64,000 nucleotides of DNA, from positions 1,054,001 through 1,118,000 of the forward strand of contig NZ_MTQN01000011.1 in NCBI RefSeq assembly GCF_001984195.1, written 5' to 3'. The DNA comes from Kribbella sp. ALI-6-A. Its GTDB lineage: Bacteria > Actinomycetota > Actinomycetes > Propionibacteriales > Kribbellaceae. Numbering within the stretch: position 1 is the first letter of the stretch; each line of letters begins with the position of its first letter. A program made the position numbers and the translations under genes. Below the pieces are notes generated by a model. That model saw only the letters and a program-made list of their open reading frames with translations. It was not told the DNA's origin and did not search any database. Below are positions 18,052 through 26,045 of this stretch, piece after piece.

Positions 18052-19367
18052 TCCTGCGCTCTGTCCCTCACCGCTTCACGCGCCCTGCCCTCGCCGCCCT
18101 GGCGCTGCTGACGGCTGCCGCCGGGCTGAGCGCCTGCGCCAAGGCCCAGCCGCTCGCCGAACCGTCCGCCGCCGGACCGACCAACACCGGCGGCCTGGTC
18201 CTGTCGAGCGGGTTCTCCGACGCCGGTCAGCTCGGCCGGTCCGCGCCGACCGGAATCCGGACCAGCTTCGGCCCGGTACTGGACCGAGGCGGCGCCGCTT
18301 TGGTCGGAGTGATCGCCCTGGCCGCCGGCGAGCAGCACTCGCTGGCCCTGCTGCAGGACGGCCGCGTGCTGGCCTGGGGAGCCAACGACGACGCGCAACT
18401 CGGCAACGGCACCCGGGCCCCGTCGGTCGTCCCGCTACCGGTCCGCGCGCCGGACGGTGCGCCCGGCCTGCTGACCGGCGTGACCGACATCGCCGCCGAC
18501 TCGAACACATCCGTTGCCCTGCGCAAGGACGGCACGGTGGTGATGTGGGGCCGGGCGAACTCGGGCCAGCGGGGCAACGCGGACACCACCGCGAACCCGA
18601 CCACTCCGAGCGTCGTACTGAACCCGACCGGGACCGGCCCGCTGACCGGCATCCGGGCGATCTCCGCCGACGGCGGCAGCGAGCTGGCCCTCACCGACCA
18701 GGGCACGGTGCTTGGCTGGGGCAACAACGAGTACGGCCAGCTCGGTCCGTCGGCGCCGAAGGTGGCCACGCTCCCGGTCCTGATCACCGGGCGGGACAAG
18801 GCACCGCTCACCGGCGTCCGGGCGGTCGCCATCGGCGGGCAGCACTCGGTCGCGCTGCTCGGCGACGGGCGCGTGCTCACCTGGGGACGCAACGACGTCA
18901 AGCAGCTCGGCGACGGAACGGCCACCAACCGCAGCGTTCCCGCCGAGGTGTTGCTGGCACCGGGCAAACCGCTGACCGGGGCCACCGCGGTCTCCTCGGC
19001 GGAGAAGCACACGCTGGCCCTGCTCAAGGACGGGTCGGTGGTCGGCTGGGGGCTCAACAACGGCGGCCAGCTCGGCAACGGCACCGTCACGACGCAGCCG
19101 TTCGCGACGCCGGTGCGCGGCGACGGCGACGCCGCGAAACTCCTGGCCGTGCAGCACATCATGGCCGGTGAGAGCTACAGCGTCGCGGTGCTGCAGAACG
19201 GCGGGATCCTGACCTGGGGCGCCAACGGGCGCGGTCAGCTCGGCAGCGGTGACCGCCGCGACCGCAACAGACCAGGACCGGTGACCGTGGAGAACGGCGT
19301 CCCGGCGCCGAGCTGGGTCACCGCCGTCGGCGTCGGCCGCCGGCACGTGCTGATCGCGCTGCGATGA
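18048..19367 (+). CDS. RCC1-repeat lipoprotein
   Basis: The 439-residue protein has a lipoprotein signal peptide with a lipobox at LTAAAGLSAC-AK (Cys near residue 25). The mature part consists of about six RCC1-type blades, each with a 'G(x)WG.N..GQLG(N/D)G' core: VLAWGANDDAQLGNGT, VLGWGNNEYGQLG, VLTWGRNDVKQLGDGT, VVGWGLNNGGQLGNGT and ILTWGANGRGQLGSGD. Such repeats form a seven-bladed propeller used for binding. It is the last gene of the export operon (ATGA overlap with the flippase gene), so an outer-membrane-leaflet or cell-surface role in holding or guiding the exported glycan is plausible. No catalytic residues were seen. Confidence 0.85.
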   Translation: MILRSVPHRFTRPALAALALLTAAAGLSACAKAQPLAEPSAAGPTNTGGLVLSSGFSDAGQLGRSAPTGIRTSFGPVLDRGGAALVGVIALAAGEQHSLALLQDGRVLAWGANDDAQLGNGTRAPSVVPLPVRAPDGAPGLLTGVTDIAADSNTSVALRKDGTVVMWGRANSGQRGNADTTANPTTPSVVLNPTGTGPLTGIRAISADGGSELALTDQGTVLGWGNNEYGQLGPSAPKVATLPVLITGRDKAPLTGVRAVAIGGQHSVALLGDGRVLTWGRNDVKQLGDGTATNRSVPAEVLLAPGKPLTGATAVSSAEKHTLALLKDGSVVGWGLNNGGQLGNGTVTTQPFATPVRGDGDAAKLLAVQHIMAGESYSVAVLQNGGILTWGANGRGQLGSGDRRDRNRPGPVTVENGVPAPSWVTAVGVGRRHVLIALR

Positions 19368-19374
19368 CCCGTCG

Positions 19375-19400
19375 CCCGCCGTTCACTTCGGTACGGCGGG
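19375..19400. terminator. hairpin between convergent genes
   Basis: An 8-bp perfect stem (CCCGCCGT/ACGGCGGG) lies just after the lipoprotein stop and partly inside the end of the convergent GH26 gene. There is no clear U-tract, so confidence is modest. Confidence 0.4.
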
Positions 19401-20498
19401 AGGCGTGAGCCGAGGCGACCGTAGCGCCTTGCGAAGGGCCTTGACCGCCGGATCACCGGCCCGCAGCTCGGTGGCGCCGATGTCGGGGAAGTCGGTCTCG
19501 TTCCAGTACACCAGCGCCTTCACCTGGGGAAAGGCCGCGAGCTGGTCCGGCATCGTGGCGAACACCGCGCTGCGCTTGTTCTCCCCCAGATTGCGGCTCA
19601 CGCCCCACTCCGCCAGCATGATCGGCTTGCCCGGGTGCTTGGTGGTCGCCCAGGTGTAGAAGCCCGGCCAGCGCGGGTACGCCTTCTGGGTGCGGTTCAC
19701 CGCCTGCCCGATCCCGCCGGAGAACTCCGGGTCCGGACCGAAGATGTAGGGGTCCTCGGCGATCCAGTCGACCACGTCGTCACCGGGATACAGCTGCTCG
19801 AACCACGGTTGCGAACCCCAGTGCGGCGAGCCGCGGTACGTCATCACCAGGACGGCGTTCGTCGCGCCCTTCGCCTTCAGCCGCAGCGCGACCCGGCGGT
19901 ACATCGCGGCGTAGTCCGCGGCGGTGAAGCCCGATCCGGCCTCGGGCCGGACCTCCTCCTCCGGCTCGTGGTGGATGGTCAGGAAGAACCGCTCCGGGAA
20001 CGACGTCCGCAGGTGGTCGGCCTGCGCGTCGATCGCGGCGTCGACCTCCGGGTCCCCGGCCGCCACCTGCGCCCAGGTCCGGCCCATCTCCGGCTTCCAG
20101 TTGAGCAGCAGGATCCGCTTGCTACCGGGCTCGCGGGCCCGCTTGATCATGTCCGCGGTCGGGAACAGCTTCGGGCTGGCGTTGTAGTAGTGCGCGATGT
20201 CGACGGTCTGGCCGAGCACCTTCTCGAACGCCGGCAGCGCCTCGTCCCAGGACTCCTCGCCCAGCGGGTTCGCCGCGGCACCGAACCAGACCCCGCACGA
20301 CGGCACCAGCAGCGCGGACACGGTGCACGTGGAGGTCGGCTGCGGCCGGGGGGCGGCGTCGTTGCGTCCGGGCGGCCGGTCGTCGTCGCGCACCAGGGCA
20401 CAACTCACCAGCGCGACAGCCGTAGCCAGCGCACAGCAGCCCGTGACCATCAGCCAACGGGTCCAGCCCCTCGCCCCGCCCGGGGGTTGTGAACTCAT
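19383..20498 (-). CDS. secreted glycoside hydrolase family 26-like enzyme
   Basis: The 371-residue protein has an N-terminal membrane or signal segment (LMVTGCCALATAVALVSCAL) with a possible lipobox (VALVSC). A single GH26-like catalytic domain follows. Candidate catalytic residues are the acid/base Glu in LTIHHEPEEE near residue 180 and the nucleophile Glu in IMLAEWGV near residue 305. GH26 enzymes hydrolyse beta-linked polysaccharides, mainly mannans. The catalytic domain is strongly similar to the larger enzyme at 21440 (shared CTVSALLVPSCG, KPEMGRTWAQVAAGDPEVD and WIAEDPYIFG). I chose ATG 20498 over the GTG one codon upstream. The location suggests processing of the polysaccharide made by this locus. 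Confidence 0.82.
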   Translation of the reverse strand: MSSQPPGGARGWTRWLMVTGCCALATAVALVSCALVRDDDRPPGRNDAAPRPQPTSTCTVSALLVPSCGVWFGAAANPLGEESWDEALPAFEKVLGQTVDIAHYYNASPKLFPTADMIKRAREPGSKRILLLNWKPEMGRTWAQVAAGDPEVDAAIDAQADHLRTSFPERFFLTIHHEPEEEVRPEAGSGFTAADYAAMYRRVALRLKAKGATNAVLVMTYRGSPHWGSQPWFEQLYPGDDVVDWIAEDPYIFGPDPEFSGGIGQAVNRTQKAYPRWPGFYTWATTKHPGKPIMLAEWGVSRNLGENKRSAVFATMPDQLAAFPQVKALVYWNETDFPDIGATELRAGDPAVKALRKALRSPRLTPPAVPK

Positions 20499-20563
20499 CA
20501 CCTGATGCTACTGCCGAGCAGCTCGACGAGGGCAGGAGCCGACCGCTGATTTCGCCAGGACCG

Positions 20564-20592
20564 TTGTCAGCGCACAACCGGATCGTTAGTGT
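20564..20592 (+). promoter_or_regulatory. promoter of the methyltransferase gene
   Basis: TTGTCA, a 17-bp spacer and TAGTGT match actinobacterial vegetative promoters well. The start would fall near 20599, leaving a short G-rich leader with GTGGGGGAA as ribosome-binding site before ATG 20641. Confidence 0.6.
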
Positions 20593-20640
20593 GAATCACC
20601 AGCCTGTGGGGGGCTGTGCTATTGGGGTGGGGGAAATCGC

Positions 20641-21366
20641 ATGACACGTGCGCTGGGCCTTGGTGCCCACCGAAGCAACAAAGGCGACCGCGGCGTCGAG
20701 AAGCGTCTCACCGCGCTCGCCGGGCTGACCGAGCTGTCGGGCCGGCGGCTGCTGGACGTCGGCTGCGGGGACGGGACCTACACCCGCCGGCTGGCCGGCG
20801 GATTCGACGAGGTCACCGCGGTCGACGTGGAACCCGAGCGGCTGGCCGTCTTCCGGTCCGAGGTCGAGGGAACCGAACTGGCGGCGAAGCTGCGGATCCG
20901 GCAGATGCCGGCCGAGCAGCTGGATCTGCCCGACGAGTCGTTCGACGTGGTGACCACGATCGAGGTGCTCGAGCACGTCGCCGACCTGGACGCCTCGCTG
21001 CGCGAGATCCACCGGGTGCTGGTACCCGGTGGACGGTTCCTGATCACCTCGCCGAACCGCTGGTTCCCGTTCGAGACGCACGGGTTCTTCGTGCTCGGCA
21101 AGCGCCGGCCGCCGCGCTACGGGCCGTTCCTGCCGTGGATCGTGCCGCTGCACCGGCGACTGGCCGACGCGCGCTCGTTCACCGTCCGCGGCCTGTCGCG
21201 GCAGATCGAGGCCAAGGGCTTCCGGCTGGTCGGCGTCGACTACATCATGCCGCCGTTCGACCGGTCCGGTCTCGGCGGCAAGATCCGCCCGGTCACCGAC
21301 GCGATCGAGCGGTCTCGTCTCGAGTTCTTCGGGATGGCGCTGATCCTGGTGCTGGAAAAGGTCTGA
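20641..21366 (+). CDS. class I SAM-dependent methyltransferase
   Basis: The 241-residue protein has a Methyltransf_11-type fold: motif I LLDVGCGDGTYTRRL near residues 37-51, an acidic residue ending strand 2 (VTAVDVEPERL), and the post-motif FDVVTTIEVLEHVADLD. It transfers a methyl group from S-adenosylmethionine. The substrate is not evident, but the location between two glycan hydrolases in a polysaccharide locus suggests sugar O-methylation. It is monocistronic, with its own promoter and a convergent terminator behind it. Confidence 0.85.
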   Translation: MTRALGLGAHRSNKGDRGVEKRLTALAGLTELSGRRLLDVGCGDGTYTRRLAGGFDEVTAVDVEPERLAVFRSEVEGTELAAKLRIRQMPAEQLDLPDESFDVVTTIEVLEHVADLDASLREIHRVLVPGGRFLITSPNRWFPFETHGFFVLGKRRPPRYGPFLPWIVPLHRRLADARSFTVRGLSRQIEAKGFRLVGVDYIMPPFDRSGLGGKIRPVTDAIERSRLEFFGMALILVLEKV

Positions 21367-21374
21367 GACGGCAG

Positions 21375-21422
21375 GACCCCCGTCCCGGGCCGGTGCCGAT
21401 GGCATCGACCGGGACGAGGGTC
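21375..21422. terminator. bidirectional terminator
   Basis: Two 14-nt arms (GACCCCCGTCCCGG and CCGGGACGAGGGTC, one mismatch) around a 20-nt loop lie between the convergent methyltransferase and GH26 genes. Confidence 0.7.
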
Positions 21423-21439
21423 TCGTCGCGTCGTACGGA

Positions 21440-23254
21440 CTACTTCAGCTGCCGGGCGAGCAGGCCGCTGTTGAAGACCTCACGGGCCGCGGCCTGGGTG
21501 GCCGCGGACGAGTCGAGCCTGGTCGTGCCCACGGTGTGGAAGGTGCCCTCGTTCCAGTAGACCAAGGCCTTCACCTGCGGCATCTTGCGCAGGCCGTCCT
21601 GCACCGTGCGCAGGACGTCGGCCTTGCTCATGCCGAGCATGGTCTGCTCGTCGATGCCCCATTCGCCCAGCATGATCGGCTTGCCCGGGTGCTTGGTGGT
21701 CGCCCAGGTGTAGAAGCCCGGCCAGCCGGGGTTGGTGTAGGTGTCCTTGCGGTTGACGCCGGTGGTGAACGGGCCCCACCAGTTCGCGTCGTCGCCGAAG
21801 ATGTACGGGTCCTCCGCGATCCAGTCGACCACGTCGTCACCGGGGTAGAGGTCCTCGAACCAGGGCTGCGAGCCCCAGTGCGGAGTCCCCATGTAGTTCA
21901 TCACGTAGACGGCGTTGGTCACGCCGTTGGCCCGCATCCGCTGGACCACGTGCCGGTACATCGCCCGGTAGTCCTTGGCGGTGTAGCCCGAACCGGCGGC
22001 CGGCTTGACCTCTTCCTCGGGCTCGTGGTGGATCCCGAGGAAGAACTTCTCCGGGAACGTCGACTTGAGGTACTGCGCCTCGGCGTCGATCGCCTTGTCC
22101 ACCTCGGGGTCACCGGCGGCGACCTGGGCCCAGGTACGGCCCATCTCCGGCTTCCAGTTCAGCAGCAGCATCCGCTTCTTGCCGGGTTCGCGGGCCCGCT
22201 TGATCATCTCGGCCGTCGGGAACAGCTTCGGGCTCGAGTTGTAGTAGTGCGCGATGTCCACGGTCCGGTTGACCGTGTTCTCGAACGCCGACAGTGCCTG
22301 GTCCCAGGTCTCGGAGCCCAGCGGGTTCGCCGCCGCACCGAACCAGGCGCCGCAGGAGGGCACCAGCAGCGCGGACACCGTGCAGCCCGGCGCGCTGGTG
22401 GGCGTCGTGGTCGGCGTGGTGGTCGGCGCAGTGGTGGTCGGCGTCGCCGTCGGCCGCGTGGTCGTCGGAGTGGCCGTCGGCTGGGTGGTGGTCGGCGTCG
22501 CGGTCGGCGCGGTGGTGGGCGGCCTGGTGGCCGTCACCGTCGGGCTGGCCGTCGGCGCGGTGGTGGTCGGCGTACCGGTCGGGGCGGTCGGTTGCGGACC
22601 ACCCGTTCCTTCCCGGACGTAGCTGATCTCCAGCTTCGTCTGGGTCGCGCCGGACTGCAGGGAGCCGAAGACCGCGCCACCACGGCCGGCCGACTGGGTG
22701 AGCGCCAGATCGAGGGCGCCCGCCTTCGTCACCCCCGCCGAGATGTCGACGCGCAGTTCGCGCGACGTACCGTCGTCGGCGGCGGCGGCGATCGGTGCAC
22801 CCGGCTTCGGCGCGGTGGCGGCGGTGACCGCCTCGGTCCAGCCGCCCGGGGCGGCGGACACGTGGATCGTGCTCGGCTTGCTACTGGTCAGCCGGGTCAG
22901 GACCAGGGTGGCCTTGCGGTCGTAGCCGTCGGCAACGGCCGGGACGGCGTACCGGAGGAAGCTGGTCGCCTCGTTCTGCTTGACGACGAGCCGCGTCGAC
23001 CAGCCGTGGCGCTGGGTCGGGGACTTGGTGGACACGTAGGCGTCCGCGGTCGCGGTGACGGTCACCGGGGCGGGTACCGGCTCGTCGGAGCCGAGCGCCG
23101 CGACGCCGAGGCCGCCGGTGGTGAGAAGGAGCGCGCCCGCCGCCACGATCGGGATCACGGTCCTTCGGCCCGCCTTCACGGCAGGTTCGTTCAGTACGTC
23201 GGAGGGAACGGCAGCCCGATGTCGAGCGTGCCTACGGGAGGTTTCGTCCCGCAT
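21440..23254 (-). CDS. secreted DNRLRE (CBM96)-GH26 hydrolase
   Basis: The 604-residue protein is modular. A transmembrane or signal segment lies near residues 34-53 (VIPIVAAGALLLTTGGLGVA). A DNRLRE/CBM96-like beta-sandwich follows at about 65-215 (starts VTVTATADAYVSTKSP, ends TKLEISYV). A Thr/Pro linker of about 70 residues leads to a GH26 catalytic domain with candidate acid/base Glu in LGIHHEPEEE and nucleophile in IMLGEWGI. ATG 23254 is chosen because AGGAAGGA precedes it by 9 nt; a GTG seven codons earlier lies before that site. A ydaO-type riboswitch directly abuts the ribosome-binding site, so expression should respond to c-di-AMP. It probably binds and trims a beta-glycan at the cell surface. 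Confidence 0.87.
   Translation of the reverse strand: MRDETSRRHARHRAAVPSDVLNEPAVKAGRRTVIPIVAAGALLLTTGGLGVAALGSDEPVPAPVTVTATADAYVSTKSPTQRHGWSTRLVVKQNEATSFLRYAVPAVADGYDRKATLVLTRLTSSKPSTIHVSAAPGGWTEAVTAATAPKPGAPIAAAADDGTSRELRVDISAGVTKAGALDLALTQSAGRGGAVFGSLQSGATQTKLEISYVREGTGGPQPTAPTGTPTTTAPTASPTVTATRPPTTAPTATPTTTQPTATPTTTRPTATPTTTAPTTTPTTTPTSAPGCTVSALLVPSCGAWFGAAANPLGSETWDQALSAFENTVNRTVDIAHYYNSSPKLFPTAEMIKRAREPGKKRMLLLNWKPEMGRTWAQVAAGDPEVDKAIDAEAQYLKSTFPEKFFLGIHHEPEEEVKPAAGSGYTAKDYRAMYRHVVQRMRANGVTNAVYVMNYMGTPHWGSQPWFEDLYPGDDVVDWIAEDPYIFGDDANWWGPFTTGVNRKDTYTNPGWPGFYTWATTKHPGKPIMLGEWGIDEQTMLGMSKADVLRTVQDGLRKMPQVKALVYWNEGTFHTVGTTRLDSSAATQAAAREVFNSGLLARQLK
22390..22600 (-). repeat. Thr/Pro-linker tandem repeats
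   Basis: Degenerate repeats of about 27-30 bp encode units such as PTATPTTTQ, PTATPTTTR and PTATPTTTA. They form the flexible linker between the DNRLRE and GH26 domains, and slippage could change linker length. Confidence 0.7.
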
Positions 23255-23271
23255 GGGGGGCAGTCCTTCCT

Positions 23272-23453
23272 GCACGCCTGTGAGGTTAGCTGTCGGGCTC
23301 GGGTCGGAAGTGTTACCCGGCCGCTCGCGCGGCTTCGCCCCAAGGACCGCCGGTCAGGCCGGCGTTCCGCGGAACCTGTGGTTCCCCCACTTCCGCCCTC
23401 TGCTGCTGGGTGGTAGGTAGGTCGCCGGCCCGGAGGGCGGAACTCGGCGTTGC
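23272..23453 (-). promoter_or_regulatory. ydaO/yuaA-type cyclic-di-AMP riboswitch
   Basis: Read on the minus strand, the leader contains the conserved blocks of the ydaO class in order. ACGCCGAGTTCCGCCCT and AGGGCGGAAGTGGGGGAACC form a stem. CTTGGGGCGAAGCC follows, then CCCGACAGCTAACCTCACAG and GGCGTGC closing P1 with GCAACGCC. This matches the known B. subtilis and Streptomyces consensus (GGGGGACC, TTGGGGTGAA, CCCGtCAGCTaAC...GTAGGCGT). The 3' strand of P1 abuts the AGGAAGGA ribosome-binding site of the GH26 gene. In the family, c-di-AMP binding turns expression off. Confidence 0.92.
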
Positions 23454-23748
23454 GCGCCGGCGACAGTGGTCTTGCCTCGCACGTCCCCAGGCCGGGCCAG
23501 GCGCGGGTGAGCTTACGCAGGTCCGCGCGAAGACCTCAAGACGTCGCATCGGGGCCTTAACGTCACGTTCGGTAGCCGCCTCACGCAGCGTCACATCACA
23601 GACCGATAACGACCCGGATTGTCACCCGCTGTCGACCAGGGCCTGCTATCCGGACACCAGAGGCGACTATTCGCTCTGCCTCTCGGCCGGAGATCACCAC
23701 GTTCTTTACGTCACACCGGCAGAGCGGACGCCGCTCAAACGCTTGTTT
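23454..23748. other. intergenic region upstream of the riboswitch
   Basis: These 295 bp lie between the riboswitch and the 3' end of the PssE-like gene. They should contain the promoter of the GH26 transcript and the end of the pssDE transcript. I found no clear promoter hexamer pair, hairpin or coding potential. Confidence 0.4.
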
Positions 23749-24303
23749 TCAAGGCGTCCGGAGGCGCCGCCGGGCGTGCTGGACCGCGAGTCCGTCGATG
23801 ATGCGACCGGTGACGTCCACCGCCGCCATCAGCTGCAGACTGTCACGGTGGTTCTCCTCGGCCGACACGGTGTGCGCCGCCGGATCGGCCAGCACCGCCG
23901 ACACCGCCGCCAGGAAGGTGGCCCGGTCCTCGCACAGCGTGACCAGGCCCATCGCCCCCATCCGCCGGGAGAACTCCTGCTGGTGCTGGTCGACGTGCTC
24001 GTTCAGCAGCGGGTCCCGCGGTACGACGACCGGCTTGCGGCCCTGCTTGCGGACCTCCAGCATCGTGGCCGGGCCGCCGTGCGTCACGACGGCCGTCGAG
24101 CGCCGCATCAGTGCCTGCAGCTCGTCGTACGCGACGATGCCGACGCCCTGGGCCCGGCGGGGTGCGGTCGTGGAGCCCAGCTGCACCAGCGCCGTCCGGG
24201 CCTCGTTGCCGGGGAGCTCGAGGAAGTCATCGACCCAGCCGACCAGCCGGTCGAACCGGTGGTGATCGGTGCCGAGGATGACCAGGACGTCCCACTCGTT
24301 CAC
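23749..24303 (-). CDS. PssE-like glycosyltransferase catalytic subunit (GT28 C-terminal type)
   Basis: The 184-residue protein begins at GTG 24303, which overlaps the stop of the PssD-like gene (GTGA). It corresponds to the C-terminal half of MurG/Alg13-type transferases: strand LVILGTDHHRFDRL, then the UDP-sugar site AVVTHGGPATMLEVRKQGRKP and VPRDPLLNEHVDQHQQEF. In split systems (PssD/PssE, Alg14/Alg13) this subunit binds the nucleotide sugar, and the partner anchors it to the membrane acceptor. The pair would add the second sugar onto the lipid-linked first sugar made by the transferase at 27789. The C-terminal tail is somewhat extended. Confidence 0.85.
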   Translation of the reverse strand: MNEWDVLVILGTDHHRFDRLVGWVDDFLELPGNEARTALVQLGSTTAPRRAQGVGIVAYDELQALMRRSTAVVTHGGPATMLEVRKQGRKPVVVPRDPLLNEHVDQHQQEFSRRMGAMGLVTLCEDRATFLAAVSAVLADPAAHTVSAEENHRDSLQLMAAVDVTGRIIDGLAVQHARRRLRTP

Positions 24304-24797
24304 AGCAACCTCCCGACGACGGCGGACCCGGAGTACAACTGCTGCTGCTCTTCCCACTGCACCAGCATCCGGCTGGTGAACGGCCGGCACAGCCGGGCGG
24401 TCAGCGTCGGGTGGTCGATCCGGTCGAACACCTCGATGTAGACGGTCGGGACACGCGACAGCTTGCCCAGCACGAAGAACGGCAGCGCCACGCCGGCACC
24501 GGTGGTGACGATCACGTCCGGCCGCTCGCGGCGCAGGACCCGCACGGCCAGCAACGTGTTACGCAGCAGGTTCTTCACGTTCCGTGTGGTCGGGTAGTAG
24601 GCGTACACCGCCCGCTGACCGGCCAGCAGCGACTTGCCGTCCTCGGTCGGGAACGTCACCCAGCAGACGTCCCGCTGCGACCACCACGGCCGCAGCGTCA
24701 TCAGCTGCGCCAGGTGGCCGCCGCTGGAACACACCATCAGGACCCGGATCGACGGCGCCAGCGCCTCGTCGACCGGCCGGGGCTCGGTGGTCGTCAT
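24300..24797 (-). CDS. PssD/Alg14-like glycosyltransferase anchor subunit
   Basis: The 165-residue protein has the Alg14/PssD pattern: VLMVCSSGGHLAQLMTLRPW near residue 20, VVTTGAGVALPFFVLGKL near residues 97-115, and VYIEVFDRIDHPTLTARL. The family acts as the membrane-bound acceptor-binding half of a split glycosyltransferase, paired with the PssE-like gene that follows with a 4-bp overlap. Its ATG (24797) overlaps the cysN stop (ATGA), so sulfate activation and glycan assembly are translationally coupled here. Confidence 0.86.
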   Translation of the reverse strand: MTTTEPRPVDEALAPSIRVLMVCSSGGHLAQLMTLRPWWSQRDVCWVTFPTEDGKSLLAGQRAVYAYYPTTRNVKNLLRNTLLAVRVLRRERPDVIVTTGAGVALPFFVLGKLSRVPTVYIEVFDRIDHPTLTARLCRPFTSRMLVQWEEQQQLYSGSAVVGRLL

Positions 24798-26044
24798 CGT
24801 GCCTCGTTGACCATGCCGGCGCCGACGGTCCGGTTGGTCGCCTCGTCGATCAGGACGAACCCGCCGGTGTACCGGTTGCGCTTGTACTCGTCGCACAGCA
24901 ACGGCTGGGTGGTTCGCAGCCTGACCCGGCCGATGTCGTTCAGGCCCAGGTACTCCGCGCCGAGGTCGCGGTGCAGCGAGTTGACGTCCAGCCGGTACTG
25001 CAGGTCCTTCACCATCGCCCGCGAGGTCCGGGTGGTGTGCTTGATCGCGAACTTCTGCCCCGGCCGCAGCGGCGCGTCGTCCATCCAGCAGACCATCGCG
25101 TCGATGTCCTGGCTGACCGACGGCGCGTTGTTGACCCGGCAGATCATGTCGCCCCGGGAGATGTCGATCTCGTCGGTCAGCCGGATCGTCACCGACATCG
25201 ACGCGAACGCCTCCTCGACCTCGCCGTCCGCGGTCTCGATCGAGCGGATCGTCGAGGTGAAGCCCGAGGGCAGCACCATCACCTCGTCACCGGCCCGCAG
25301 CACTCCCCCGGCCACCTGCCCGGCGTACCCGCGGTAGTCGCGGTACTGGTCGGACTGCGGCCGGATCACGTACTGGACGGGGAACCGGACGTCGATCAGG
25401 TTGCGATCGCTCGCGACGTGCACGTTCTCCAGGTGGTGCAGCAGGCTCGGGCCCTCGTACCACGGCATCGCGGTGGAGCGGGTGACGATGTTGTCGCCGA
25501 GCAGCGCCGACACCGGTACGACGGTGAGGTCGCCGATGTCCAGCTTCGCGGCGAACTCGGTGAACTCCGCGCGGATCGTTTCGAACACGTCCTCGGAGTA
25601 GCCGACCAGGTCCATCTTGTTCACGCACAGCATCAGGTGCGGCACGTGCAGCAGCGTCGACAGGAACGCGTGCCGGCGGCTCTGCTCCAGCAGGCCCTTG
25701 CGGGCGTCCACCAGGATCAGCGCCAGGTCGGCCGTCGACGCGCCGGTCACCATGTTGCGGGTGTACTGGATGTGGCCGGGGGTGTCGGCGACGATGAACT
25801 TGCGCCGCGGCGTCGCGAAGTACCGGTAGGCGACATCGATCGTGATGCCCTGTTCCCGCTCGGCCCGCAGGCCGTCGGTGAGCAGCGCGAGGTTGACGTA
25901 GTCGTCGCCGCGGTCCCGGCTGGCCCGCTCGACCGACTCGATCTGGTCGGTGAACACCGACTTGGTGTCGTACAGCAGCCGGCCGATCAGCGTGCTCTTG
26001 CCGTCGTCGACGGATCCGGCCGTCGCCAGTCTGAGGATGTCCAC
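24794..26044 (-). CDS. cysN: sulfate adenylyltransferase GTPase subunit CysN
   Basis: The 416-residue protein begins at GTG 26044, one base after the cysD stop. It is a translation-factor-like GTPase: P-loop AGSVDDGKST near residues 9-18, G3 DTPGHIQYTRNM, and G4 NKMDLVGYSEDVF. Two beta-barrel domains follow, ending GAGMVNEAR. With CysD it makes adenosine 5'-phosphosulfate from ATP and sulfate, driven by GTP hydrolysis. The length excludes a fused CysC kinase, so the APS kinase needed to make PAPS must lie elsewhere or another route must be used. Its place in a glycan operon suggests supply of PAPS for sulfotransfer, not only cysteine synthesis. Confidence 0.95.
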   Translation of the reverse strand: MDILRLATAGSVDDGKSTLIGRLLYDTKSVFTDQIESVERASRDRGDDYVNLALLTDGLRAEREQGITIDVAYRYFATPRRKFIVADTPGHIQYTRNMVTGASTADLALILVDARKGLLEQSRRHAFLSTLLHVPHLMLCVNKMDLVGYSEDVFETIRAEFTEFAAKLDIGDLTVVPVSALLGDNIVTRSTAMPWYEGPSLLHHLENVHVASDRNLIDVRFPVQYVIRPQSDQYRDYRGYAGQVAGGVLRAGDEVMVLPSGFTSTIRSIETADGEVEEAFASMSVTIRLTDEIDISRGDMICRVNNAPSVSQDIDAMVCWMDDAPLRPGQKFAIKHTTRTSRAMVKDLQYRLDVNSLHRDLGAEYLGLNDIGRVRLRTTQPLLCDEYKRNRYTGGFVLIDEATNRTVGAGMVNEAR

Positions 26045-26045
26045 G

